Positions 6,725-13,506 of a DNA stretch of 17,289 nucleotides are shown here, one piece after another. Position 1 is the stretch's first letter, and each line of letters begins with the position of its first letter. The notes below the pieces were generated by a model. The model was not told where the DNA came from, made no database searches, and worked only from the letters and a program-made list of their open reading frames with translations. This DNA is from JBBRXZ01 sp038232415 (GTDB lineage: Bacteria > Patescibacteriota > Saccharimonadia > Saccharimonadales > UBA4665), in NCBI GenBank assembly GCA_038232415.1, contig JBBSHY010000020.1:1-17289 (forward strand), given 5' to 3'. Made by a program: the position numbers and the translations under genes.

Positions 6725-7119
6725 AGCTTAAGCTGGTTTTTGATACCAATATCTACATAGGAGCGGTTGTCACCAAGGACGCGCACCTAGCTCGCTTTGT
6801 CGAAAAACATAAATTATATGATATCTACTGCTCGATTGCGATCCTGGCCGAGCTATCTGATAAGCTTCTCAGTACGTTTAAGTGGGATCCGGCGGATGTA
6901 GCTTATTATCTGCAGGCGATTACTTCTAAGACCATCATGGTGTATCCGTCCAAAAAGCTGTCCGGTATAGTATCTGACGATGATGACCATAAAATTCTTG
7001 AGTGCGCTTTAGAAGCTAAGGCTGAGCTAATCATCACGGCTGACAGTGGGCTGCTTAAGCTGAAAGATTATGGTGGTATCAAAATCGCTCATCCAAGCAT
7101 GCTCAAATACTGGTTCTAG
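6721..7119 (+). CDS. PIN-domain toxin (putative ribonuclease)
   Basis: 132-residue single PIN domain, the metal-dependent RNase fold of VapC-like toxins; it most resembles the family named 'putative toxin-antitoxin system toxin component, PIN family'. Acidic metal ligands are in order: Asp8 in VFDTNIYIG, Glu44 in AILAELSDKL, Asp86-89 in SDDDDHKILECAL, and Asp108 in IITADSGLL. The ending (YGGIKIAHPSMLKYW) matches the usual last strand and helix of this family. The GTG start overlaps the antitoxin stop. All catalytic positions are present, so it is predicted to be active. The target RNA cannot be told from sequence. Confidence 0.88.
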   Translation: MKLKLVFDTNIYIGAVVTKDAHLARFVEKHKLYDIYCSIAILAELSDKLLSTFKWDPADVAYYLQAITSKTIMVYPSKKLSGIVSDDDDHKILECALEAKAELIITADSGLLKLKDYGGIKIAHPSMLKYWF

Positions 7120-7135
7120 AGGATAACTGCTGTGG

Positions 7136-7141
7136 TACAAT
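7136..7141 (+). promoter_or_regulatory. -10 box of galU, leaderless spacing
   Basis: TACAAT, seven bases before the galU ATG. No good -35 is visible at 16-18 bp. AGG directly abuts the ATG and is too close to act as a Shine-Dalgarno. Confidence 0.55.
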
Positions 7142-7148
7142 CTTTAGG

Positions 7149-8045
7149 ATGAGCCAGCAGAAAGTTCGTAAAGCAGTTATTGCCGCGGCCGGTTTCGGGA
7201 CGCGGTTTTTGCCGCAGACGAAAGCTATGCCTAAAGAGATGCTGCCCCTGGTAGACAAACCGATCATACAACACATTGTCGAAGAGCTTGTGCAGGCTGG
7301 CATTAGCGATATAGTGATTGTCACTGGTTATCATAAGCGTACCATTGAAGACCATTTTGACCATATGAGTGCTGATCTAAGATCTAACCTCTATCAGGCT
7401 GCCAAGGTTAAGCTGCTCGAAGAGACTGATAAAATATCCACGTTGGCTAACTTTGCTTATATAAGGCAAAAGGGTCCTTACGGCACTGCTACCCCTATCA
7501 TAAATGCCGCACACATAATTGGTAACGAGCCTTTTGTCTACACCTTTGCCGATGACTTTGTATTAGCAAAGCCGAGCCGTTTTGAGCAATTATTGGCGGT
7601 ACACGATAGACGCGGCGGGTCTGTGTTAACCTGTGTGCGCCGTGACAATGACATTGACTATGGACGCTATGGTTATATCTCTGGCAAAGAACTAGAATCA
7701 GGTCTGATTGATGTGGCGACTATAGTTGAAAAACCCGGAACGCGCGCCAAAGCCCCCTCAGATCTGGCCTCAGTCAGCGGTTACGTTTTTGACCCGTTAA
7801 TATTGGACTATCTGGAAGAAGATATCAAAAATTATGATGGATCAAAAGAATTTATGGTCCAGGACGCTATGCAACGAATGATCAAGGATGGCCATCATAT
7901 GTATGGCTGCGAGATTCAGGACGGTACTTATTACGATACCGGTAATCCGTTGGAGTATCTGAAGACCGTAGTTGACTTTGCATTGGACCGTGAAGATATA
8001 GGAACACAACTCAGTGAGCATTTGCGAAAAAAGTTGGCTAAGTAA
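7149..8045 (+). CDS. galU: UTP--glucose-1-phosphate uridylyltransferase
   Basis: Makes UDP-glucose from UTP and glucose-1-phosphate, the donor for cell-surface glycans; cytosolic. The 298-residue length is normal. The nucleotidyltransferase signature AAGFGTRFLPQTKAMPKEM occupies residues 13-31, followed by LVDKPIIQHIVEE. Further family blocks are the GPYGTATPI loop, FADDFVLAKP (metal-binding Asp region), the IVEKP strand, and TYYDTGNPLEYLK near the C-terminus. Paralogues acting on other sugars exist, but the sequence agrees with the GalU/HasC-type bacterial enzyme. It follows the toxin gene by 29 bases but has its own promoter. Confidence 0.95.
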   Translation: MSQQKVRKAVIAAAGFGTRFLPQTKAMPKEMLPLVDKPIIQHIVEELVQAGISDIVIVTGYHKRTIEDHFDHMSADLRSNLYQAAKVKLLEETDKISTLANFAYIRQKGPYGTATPIINAAHIIGNEPFVYTFADDFVLAKPSRFEQLLAVHDRRGGSVLTCVRRDNDIDYGRYGYISGKELESGLIDVATIVEKPGTRAKAPSDLASVSGYVFDPLILDYLEEDIKNYDGSKEFMVQDAMQRMIKDGHHMYGCEIQDGTYYDTGNPLEYLKTVVDFALDREDIGTQLSEHLRKKLAK

Positions 8046-8062
8046 GCGATTAGTTGTATAAT
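8034..8062 (+). promoter_or_regulatory. promoter giving a leaderless start at 8069
   Basis: -35 TTGGCT (8034-8039, inside the end of galU), 17-bp spacer, consensus -10 TATAAT (8057-8062), six bases, then ATG. The predicted first transcribed base is the A of the ATG. Confidence 0.7.
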
Positions 8063-8068
8063 TAAAGC

Positions 8069-8320
8069 ATGAATACGACTGATACAGTGCTTTTAATCAT
8101 TCTGACCAGTCTGCTTAGTTTGTTTTTTATACTCTGCATAGCTTTAATCATAGCGGCCTTAAAGGTATTAACCAGCGTTAAAAGGGTGGTAGAAAAAGCC
8201 GAAGGCGTAGTTGACTCCGTTGAATCAGCAGCCGAAGTACTTAAAGACACGGGAGGGCGCTTAGCCTTTTTTAAATTAGTACGCAATATTATTAAAATAG
8301 CTAACAAGAGAGGTAAATGA
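8069..8320 (+). CDS. small single-pass membrane protein (DUF948/YtxG-like)
   Basis: 83 residues: an N-terminal hydrophobic helix at about 5-31 (VLLIILTSLLSLFFILCIAL...), then an amphipathic coiled-coil-like stretch (VKRVVEKAEGVVDSVESAAEVL), then a basic end. This shape matches the short N-terminal part of DUF948/YtxG proteins, which in Firmicutes sit next to a YtxH protein, as here. It should be anchored in the cytoplasmic membrane by the N-terminal helix. The role is unknown; the family link is an inference from layout and partner. The TGA overlaps the ATG of the next gene by one base (TGATG). Confidence 0.75.
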   Translation: MNTTDTVLLIILTSLLSLFFILCIALIIAALKVLTSVKRVVEKAEGVVDSVESAAEVLKDTGGRLAFFKLVRNIIKIANKRGK

Positions 8321-8739
8321 TGAGCCGAAAAGACCGACGACGCGACAACCTGAAAAAAGTAGCCATAGGCAGTACTCTAGCGGCCGCCGCTGGCTATGTA
8401 GCTGGTGTATTAACAGCGCCAAAGAGCGGTAAAAAAACCCGAACGGATATAAAAGCCGCCACCGACAAAGGCGTAGTTGAAGCTGAAAAAGACTTGAAAA
8501 AAGTGCACAACGAACTTAATAAAATTATTACGGAAAGCAAGGTTAAGCGTGAAAAGGTTGGTGTCAAGGCCCAAAAGGATCTAAATGGTTTGCTGGAAAA
8601 GGCCAAGGTTACCAAACAAAAGGCTCTTGAAGTCCTCGTCGCTCTAAAAAAAGGTGACGCCGCCGACAAAGACCTCCAAAAGGCCGTAAAAGATGCCCGC
8701 GATGCTATCGATCATCTGAAGAGTTATCTCAAAAAATAA
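8320..8739 (+). CDS. YtxH-like domain protein
   Basis: 139 residues from the ATG at 8320. GAGAGG at 8308-8313 lies six bases before this ATG but only three before the ATG at 8317, so the second ATG is preferred. The N-terminus is basic (MSRKDRRRDNLKK), then a small Ala/Gly-rich hydrophobic segment (VAIGSTLAAAAGYVAGVLTA split over residues 12-31) and PKSGKKTR, the hallmark of YtxH proteins. The rest is a Lys/Glu/Ala-rich coiled coil to the end. Coupled to the preceding membrane protein gene. A general role in envelope or stress physiology is only a guess. Confidence 0.8.
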   Translation: MSRKDRRRDNLKKVAIGSTLAAAAGYVAGVLTAPKSGKKTRTDIKAATDKGVVEAEKDLKKVHNELNKIITESKVKREKVGVKAQKDLNGLLEKAKVTKQKALEVLVALKKGDAADKDLQKAVKDARDAIDHLKSYLKK

Positions 8740-8766
8740 GTACAAAGCACTTAAACTTCCTTTTCG

Positions 8767-8782
8767 CTGACAAACTTGTCAG
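8767..8782. repeat. perfect palindrome next to the dnaE -10 box
   Basis: CTGACAA-AC-TTGTCAG, seven-base perfect arms with a two-base centre, ending three bases before the -10 hexamer. The two-base loop and the lack of a following T-run argue against a terminator for the YtxH-like gene. A repressor operator for dnaE is the better reading (inference). The sequence does not match the Gram-positive LexA box. Confidence 0.6.
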
Positions 8783-8791
8783 TGATATAAT
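8783..8791 (+). promoter_or_regulatory. extended -10 promoter of dnaE
   Basis: TG-A-TATAAT, a perfect extended -10 (hexamer 8786-8791). No good -35 is visible; the palindrome fills that space. Transcription should begin near 8798, leaving about a 30-base leader that contains the Shine-Dalgarno GAGGGG (8816-8821) and an upstream ATG at 8804. Confidence 0.65.
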
Positions 8792-8803
8792 TTAGGTTGA
8801 CGT

Positions 8804-8830
8804 ATGAGAGTTATTGAGGGGTATTTGTGA
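8804..8830 (+). CDS. possible 8-codon leader peptide of dnaE
   Basis: ATG at 8804 opens a frame encoding MRVIEGYL that stops with TGA at 8828-8830, overlapping the dnaE ATG by one base (TGATG). The start is only about six bases from the predicted 5' end, so it could be read in the leaderless mode used elsewhere in this window. It may be chance; there is no conservation evidence available here. Confidence 0.25.
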   Translation: MRVIEGYL

Positions 8831-11800
8831 TGAAACAAAAAAAGGCGCTTGGCGCCAAAGATTATGTGCATCTACACAATCATACCCAGTATAGTCTGCT
8901 TGATGGCCTAACTAAAGTGCCGGAGCTGATCAAGCACGTTAAGGACAGCGGTATGTCCGCCGTAGCCATAACTGATCACGGAACTCTTAGCGGTGCCATT
9001 GAATTTTACAAAGAAGCTAAAGCCGCGAACATTAAGCCGATCATTGGCATGGAGGCCTATATAGCTTCACGGACTTTGTACGACAAGGAACCTGGTAAAG
9101 ATAAGCCGAATTACCACTTAACCTTAATGGCTATGAATCAAACCGGCTATCAGAACTTAATGGCGTTATCGACCATCGCTAATCTTGAAGGATTTTATTA
9201 TAAGCCGCGCATCGACCGGTCGATATTGGCTAGTCACAACGAAGGTTTAATCTGCCTGAGCGGCTGCGCCAGCAGTGAAGTCAGTGATGCGCTGCGCCAA
9301 GGGCAATATGAGCAGGCTAAGCAAACGGCAAAGTGGTACAAAAAAGCTTTTGGCAACAGATATTATCTGGAAATCCAGGACCACGGACATCCGGCCCACC
9401 CGGGCCACTGGCCAATACAAAAGGCAATTAATGACCAATTGATCAAGCTAAGCCAAGAATTAGATATTCAGTGCGTAGTTACATGCGACGCTCATTATCT
9501 GAAACATACAGACAAAGAGGCCCACGAAATTTTGTTATGCGTGCAGACTGGATCATTCTTAAGCGATGAAAAGCGGATGAGCCTCAAGGAGTTTGACCTT
9601 TATGTCAATAAACCGGAGGAAGTGATAGGCCGTTGGGGCGCTGACCACCCTGACTTTATAAGTAACACCCGAGTTATTGCTGAACTTTGTGATCTCAAAA
9701 TTGAGCTTGGCAAGATCCTAATCCCCAAATTTCCGGTGCCTAAAGGCGAGAGCGAGAGTTCTTATTTAGAAAAGTCTGTTTACCGCGGACTGGCTTGGCG
9801 TTATGGACGAACACCCGCGGGCAAACCGGTAACTGAGGCTGAAGCCCAAAAGCTTACAGTGAAAGCTGCTCAAAAAATTCTGTCAAAGAAGGTGTTAGAA
9901 CGCGCTAGTTATGAGCTGAAAGTCATAGAGCAGATGGGCTTCAACGGTTACTTTCTGATTATCTCGGACTTTATAAAGTGGGGTAAGGACCAGGGAATTA
10001 TCTTTGGGCCCGGCCGCGGCAGCGCCGCCAGCGCCATTATTGCCTATGCCCTTAAAATTACTGAAATTGATCCTCTGGCCTACGACTTGTTGTTTGAACG
10101 TTTTTTGAACCCGGACCGTATCAGCATGCCCGACGTCGATATTGATATCCAGGATAGCCGGCGTGAAGAGGTTATTGAGTACTGCGTTGAAAAATATGGC
10201 AAAGAAAGAGTGGCTAATATAGTGACCTTTGGGCGTATGGCTGCCCGCAATGCCGTCCGTGACGTGGCACGGGTTTTGCAAGTGCCTTACGCCGAGGCTG
10301 ACAGGCTGGCCAAAATGATCCCGCCGCCAGTCCAGGGCCGTCATATACCGCTGGCTACTTCTCTCAAAAAAGACCGGGACCTGAAAGCCGAGTATCAGAC
10401 TAATCCAACTGCTAAAACAGTTTTCGACCTGGCAGTCCAGATGGAGGGTACAATACGGTCTCACGGCGTGCATGCTGCTGGCGTAGTGATAGCTCCGGAA
10501 GACATAGTTTATTACACGCCACTAGAGATGGCCCAAAAAGGTGTTATAGCCACCCAATACTCCATGGGCCCTATTGAAGAGCTCGGTTTACTTAAGATGG
10601 ACTTTTTAGGTCTGTCTAACTTGACTACCATTAATAATGCCTTACGCATTATTAAGCGTGTTTACGACGAGACAATCGAACTAAATACCTTGCCACTCGA
10701 TGACATAAAAACATATGAACTTTTCCAGCGCGGTGACACCACCGGTGTATTCCAATTTGAATCAGCCGGAATGAAACGTTACCTGAAAGGACTGAAGCCA
10801 ACTATCTTCGATGACCTGATTGCTATGAACGCCCTCTACCGTCCAGGTCCTATGCAGTTTATTGATGATTTTATTGATCGAAAACACGGCAAGAAAAAGG
10901 TAGTGTACGAACATCCTGGCCTGAAGGCTGCTTTAGAAAACACCTATGGCGTGCTGGTATACCAGGAACAGTTTATGCAGATCAGTAAAGACATGTGCGG
11001 CTTCAGCGGCGGCCAGGCCGACACGCTTCGTAAAGCCATAGGCAAGAAACAGCGGGAAACCATGGCTAAAATGAAGACGGCCTTTATCGATGGTATGGTC
11101 AGTCATAGCAGTGTGGAAAGAGGTTTCGCCGAAAAATTTTGGGCCCGTTTAGAAGCCTTTGCCGATTACTGCTTCAACAAAGTACACTCTGCCTGCTACG
11201 CCACCATTGCCTACCAGACAGCTTATTTAAAGGCGAATTACCCGGCGGCTTTTATGGCAGCCTTGATGACCAGTGATTATGACGATACGGACCGGTTGGC
11301 GATTGAAATTGCTGAGTGTAAGCACATGGGTATAACTGTGCTTCCGCCCGATATAAATGAATCTTTTGTAGAATTCGCAGTCGTGCCTGGCACCGAACAG
11401 ATACGTTTTGGGATGACAGCTATTAAAAATGTTGGCAGAGGAGCCGTGGAAGAGATTTTAAAAGCCCGCTCGGCAAATAATTTTACTAGCCTGGAGGACT
11501 TTTTGACACGTGTCAGTAGTAAAGCTGTTAACCGGAAAACCATGGAAAGCCTGATTAAAGCTGGTGCTTTTGATCGCTTTGGCGACAGAGCCACACTGCT
11601 GCATAACCTCGACCTGTTGCTGGCTTACGGTTCCCGGCTAGAGCGGCAACGTAACAGCGGTCAAACTGACATTTTTGGCAGTTCAGAAGAAGTAATTACG
11701 CAGCAGCGCATATTGGAACTGCAAAAACCTACCGGTAAAATCGATAGCCGGGAACAATTAGTCTGGGAGCGCGAGCTACTCGGTCTTTACCTTAGCCAGC

Positions 11801-12483
11801 ACCCGTTAGAACTGTTTGAGGTAATACTGAGTGAACAAACCACACCCTTAAGCACGCTAACCGCCGATCACGACGGCAAGCCGGTAAGTGTAGGCGGCGC
11901 CATTACAGATATCCGTGAGGTAACCACTAAAAACGGCCAGAAAATGGCATTTGTTAAACTGGAAGACCGCTTTGGCGAAGTTGAAGTTGTCCTCTTCCCT
12001 AACAATTATCAACAGACAGCGGGAATATGGAAACGCGACAGAGTAGTGCTGATTAATGGCAAGGTCAGCACCAGGGATCGTAGCGGTAATCAGTCCAATG
12101 AGGTAAAGATTATGGTTGAAGGTGCCAGCGAAATCACCAGCGAACAGGCTGAGTCCTATGAAGCCACCGGCAAAAAATATAAAACCCTGGAAGTTAATAA
12201 CATGGCTGAGGCCAACGTAGCTATCAAGCCTGATATGTCCAAAGACGCCCCGATAGTACCTGAGCGACTATATATTCGTTTAATCAACACTTATGATGAG
12301 CAGACATTACTGTCACTCAAAGAGACCCTAGATAACCATCAGGGCCAGACCGAGGTTGTCCTGGTACTTGGCGAAGCTTCCAGCAAACAAGCTATAAGAC
12401 TCCCGGGCGGTCTAGATCGAACCAGTGACGGGCTCGGCAAACTCCAAGACCTTGTCGGTGCCGACAATATAGTAATCCAGTGA
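8830..12483 (+). CDS. dnaE: DNA polymerase III subunit alpha
   Basis: Replicative polymerase, 1217 residues from the ATG at 8830 (GAGGGG eight bases upstream; the GTG at 8827 has poorer spacing). Order of parts: an N-terminal PHP domain (to about residue 280); the polymerase core with catalytic Asp435 and Asp437 in PDVDIDIQDS and Asp591 in KMDFLGL, plus YRPGPM; the helix-hairpin region (KVHSACYATIAYQ); the clamp-binding motif QTDIFG at 945-950; and an OB domain (GGAITDIREV...VEVVLFPNNY) before the C-terminal tail. All nine PHP metal-ligand positions known from proofreading-active DnaE1 appear kept: His16, His18, Asp25, His50, Glu75, His96, Cys146, Asp220, His222. This suggests intrinsic 3'-5' exonuclease activity, unlike the E. 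coli subunit. The gene stands alone with its own promoter. Confidence 0.97.
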   Translation: MKQKKALGAKDYVHLHNHTQYSLLDGLTKVPELIKHVKDSGMSAVAITDHGTLSGAIEFYKEAKAANIKPIIGMEAYIASRTLYDKEPGKDKPNYHLTLMAMNQTGYQNLMALSTIANLEGFYYKPRIDRSILASHNEGLICLSGCASSEVSDALRQGQYEQAKQTAKWYKKAFGNRYYLEIQDHGHPAHPGHWPIQKAINDQLIKLSQELDIQCVVTCDAHYLKHTDKEAHEILLCVQTGSFLSDEKRMSLKEFDLYVNKPEEVIGRWGADHPDFISNTRVIAELCDLKIELGKILIPKFPVPKGESESSYLEKSVYRGLAWRYGRTPAGKPVTEAEAQKLTVKAAQKILSKKVLERASYELKVIEQMGFNGYFLIISDFIKWGKDQGIIFGPGRGSAASAIIAYALKITEIDPLAYDLLFERFLNPDRISMPDVDIDIQDSRREEVIEYCVEKYGKERVANIVTFGRMAARNAVRDVARVLQVPYAEADRLAKMIPPPVQGRHIPLATSLKKDRDLKAEYQTNPTAKTVFDLAVQMEGTIRSHGVHAAGVVIAPEDIVYYTPLEMAQKGVIATQYSMGPIEELGLLKMDFLGLSNLTTINNALRIIKRVYDETIELNTLPLDDIKTYELFQRGDTTGVFQFESAGMKRYLKGLKPTIFDDLIAMNALYRPGPMQFIDDFIDRKHGKKKVVYEHPGLKAALENTYGVLVYQEQFMQISKDMCGFSGGQADTLRKAIGKKQRETMAKMKTAFIDGMVSHSSVERGFAEKFWARLEAFADYCFNKVHSACYATIAYQTAYLKANYPAAFMAALMTSDYDDTDRLAIEIAECKHMGITVLPPDINESFVEFAVVPGTEQIRFGMTAIKNVGRGAVEEILKARSANNFTSLEDFLTRVSSKAVNRKTMESLIKAGAFDRFGDRATLLHNLDLLLAYGSRLERQRNSGQTDIFGSSEEVITQQRILELQKPTGKIDSREQLVWERELLGLYLSQHPLELFEVILSEQTTPLSTLTADHDGKPVSVGGAITDIREVTTKNGQKMAFVKLEDRFGEVEVVLFPNNYQQTAGIWKRDRVVLINGKVSTRDRSGNQSNEVKIMVEGASEITSEQAESYEATGKKYKTLEVNNMAEANVAIKPDMSKDAPIVPERLYIRLINTYDEQTLLSLKETLDNHQGQTEVVLVLGEASSKQAIRLPGGLDRTSDGLGKLQDLVGADNIVIQ

Positions 12484-12491
12484 ACTACTAG

Positions 12492-12917
12492 TCAGTTAGT
12501 GCGGGTGAGGATGGCCCCGGCGGTGAAGGTGAAAACCAGGAGAGTATCAAACCAGGGGTGGTGAATTAGTAAAGACTCGCCTTTGCGAAGCATCAGGTTA
12601 AGACGATGCCAGTGCCGGAAGATAAAGACGGCAAAAGCGGCAGCGGCTAAAAAGCAGACAACGGTAAGGCTGAGCGTAGCCTGTTTACCGGTCATGGCTT
12701 CAATCCGCGTAAGGTTAGCGGCAGCGAACTGAGCGTCAACTGCCTGACTTTCCAGGCTGCCGGCCCAGGCATTATTAACTATGTAGCCGAGGCCGACAAT
12801 CGCTAGCATTGGCAAATACGGCCAATACGACTTCATGTACTGCTTGCTCTGGCGATGGTGCCGGGCTTGTCGTTTTTTTTGGTGAACGTTTGGTTTTGAT
12901 CGCGGTGCGAGCGCCAT
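12492..12917 (-). CDS. small membrane protein of unknown function
   Basis: 141 residues. A very basic N-terminus (residues 6-30, many Lys/Arg/His/Gln) should stay in the cytoplasm. Three hydrophobic stretches follow, at about 31-49, 83-101 and 121-138, with a polar loop between the first two that has ESQAVDAQFAAANLTRIEAM. I do not recognise a family. The ATG has no Shine-Dalgarno, and -10-like hexamers (TATACT, 12942-12947) lie 24 bases upstream within the short gap after the methyltransferase gene, so it may be transcribed alone or by read-through. It converges with dnaE, the stops being eight bases apart. Confidence 0.75.
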   Translation of the reverse strand: MALAPRSKPNVHQKKRQARHHRQSKQYMKSYWPYLPMLAIVGLGYIVNNAWAGSLESQAVDAQFAAANLTRIEAMTGKQATLSLTVVCFLAAAAFAVFIFRHWHRLNLMLRKGESLLIHHPWFDTLLVFTFTAGAILTRTN

Positions 12918-12958
12918 GGTTTTTATTTCATTAATTTAATAAGTATACTATATCACCT

Positions 12959-13456
12959 TTACGTCAGGAAACGGCAATGATATAGGGCCATCGCGGCTGC
13001 CTGCACGACGTTAAACGACTCTTTTTGACCGAACATCGGGACTTCTAGAGCGTAGTCACAAACTGTTAATATTTCTGGATCAAGGCCTTTAACTTCATTG
13101 CCAACGATTAGTGCCAGCTTCGAGGGCGGCTTAAAGTCAGGTAGTTTTATTGAGCCAGGTGCCTGTTCTAGTGCAGCAATTACAAAATCAAGTTTTTTCA
13201 GATCAGACAAAGTTTCGTTGATAGACGGTTCATGCTGCCACTCAACTAGTGCTTCAGCTCCCAGAGCTGTCTTAGTAATCTGTTTATCTAACTTACGGAT
13301 CAGATGCGGCAGTCGTTCATCAGTTTTATGATGAGGATAAGGCGTATAGCCGCTCATCCAGACTTTAGCGACACCCAGCCCCTCGGCAGTCCTAAGCAAA
13401 GAGCCGATATTGTGGGCGCTTCGTAAATTGTGAGCGATCAGAACTAGTTGAATCAT
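12959..13456 (-). CDS. SPOUT (TrmH/SpoU family) RNA 2'-O-methyltransferase
   Basis: S-adenosylmethionine-dependent ribose methyltransferase of tRNA or rRNA, 165 residues: a catalytic domain only, close in size to TrmL-type enzymes. Motif 1 is residues 10-25 (NLRSAHNIGSLLRTAE, with the conserved Asn, Arg and Asn). Motif 2 is IVGNEVKGL at 117-125. Motif 3 is VPMFGQKESFNVVQAAAMALY at 139-159 (SFNV in place of the common SLNV). Motifs 2 and 3 form the trefoil knot that binds the cofactor. The target nucleotide cannot be assigned. The start at 13456 lies eight bases after a TATAGT -10 box on the minus strand, with no Shine-Dalgarno. Confidence 0.92.
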   Translation of the reverse strand: MIQLVLIAHNLRSAHNIGSLLRTAEGLGVAKVWMSGYTPYPHHKTDERLPHLIRKLDKQITKTALGAEALVEWQHEPSINETLSDLKKLDFVIAALEQAPGSIKLPDFKPPSKLALIVGNEVKGLDPEILTVCDYALEVPMFGQKESFNVVQAAAMALYHCRFLT

Positions 13457-13464
13457 ACTGATTC

Positions 13465-13498
13465 ACTATAACTTAAATCTCTGCTTATGCTTTATACT
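13465..13498. promoter_or_regulatory. divergent promoter pair, both with leaderless spacing
   Basis: Only 50 bases separate the two start codons. Minus strand: TATAGT (13465-13470), eight bases before the methyltransferase ATG. Plus strand: TATACT (13493-13498), eight bases before the ATPase ATG. No good -35 is visible on either strand; each would fall on or beyond the opposing -10. AGGG at 13499-13502 could serve as a weak Shine-Dalgarno only if transcription began further upstream. Confidence 0.5.
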
Positions 13499-13506
13499 AG
13501 GGTAAT

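Noticed and set aside
8767..8782. LexA (SOS) box upstream of dnaE
   Set aside because: The palindrome CTGACAA-AC-TTGTCAG does not match CGAACN4GTTCG or CTGTN8ACAG.
8767..8795. Rho-independent terminator for the YtxH-like gene
   Set aside because: The palindrome has a two-base loop, moderate GC and no T-run after it; an operator is more likely.
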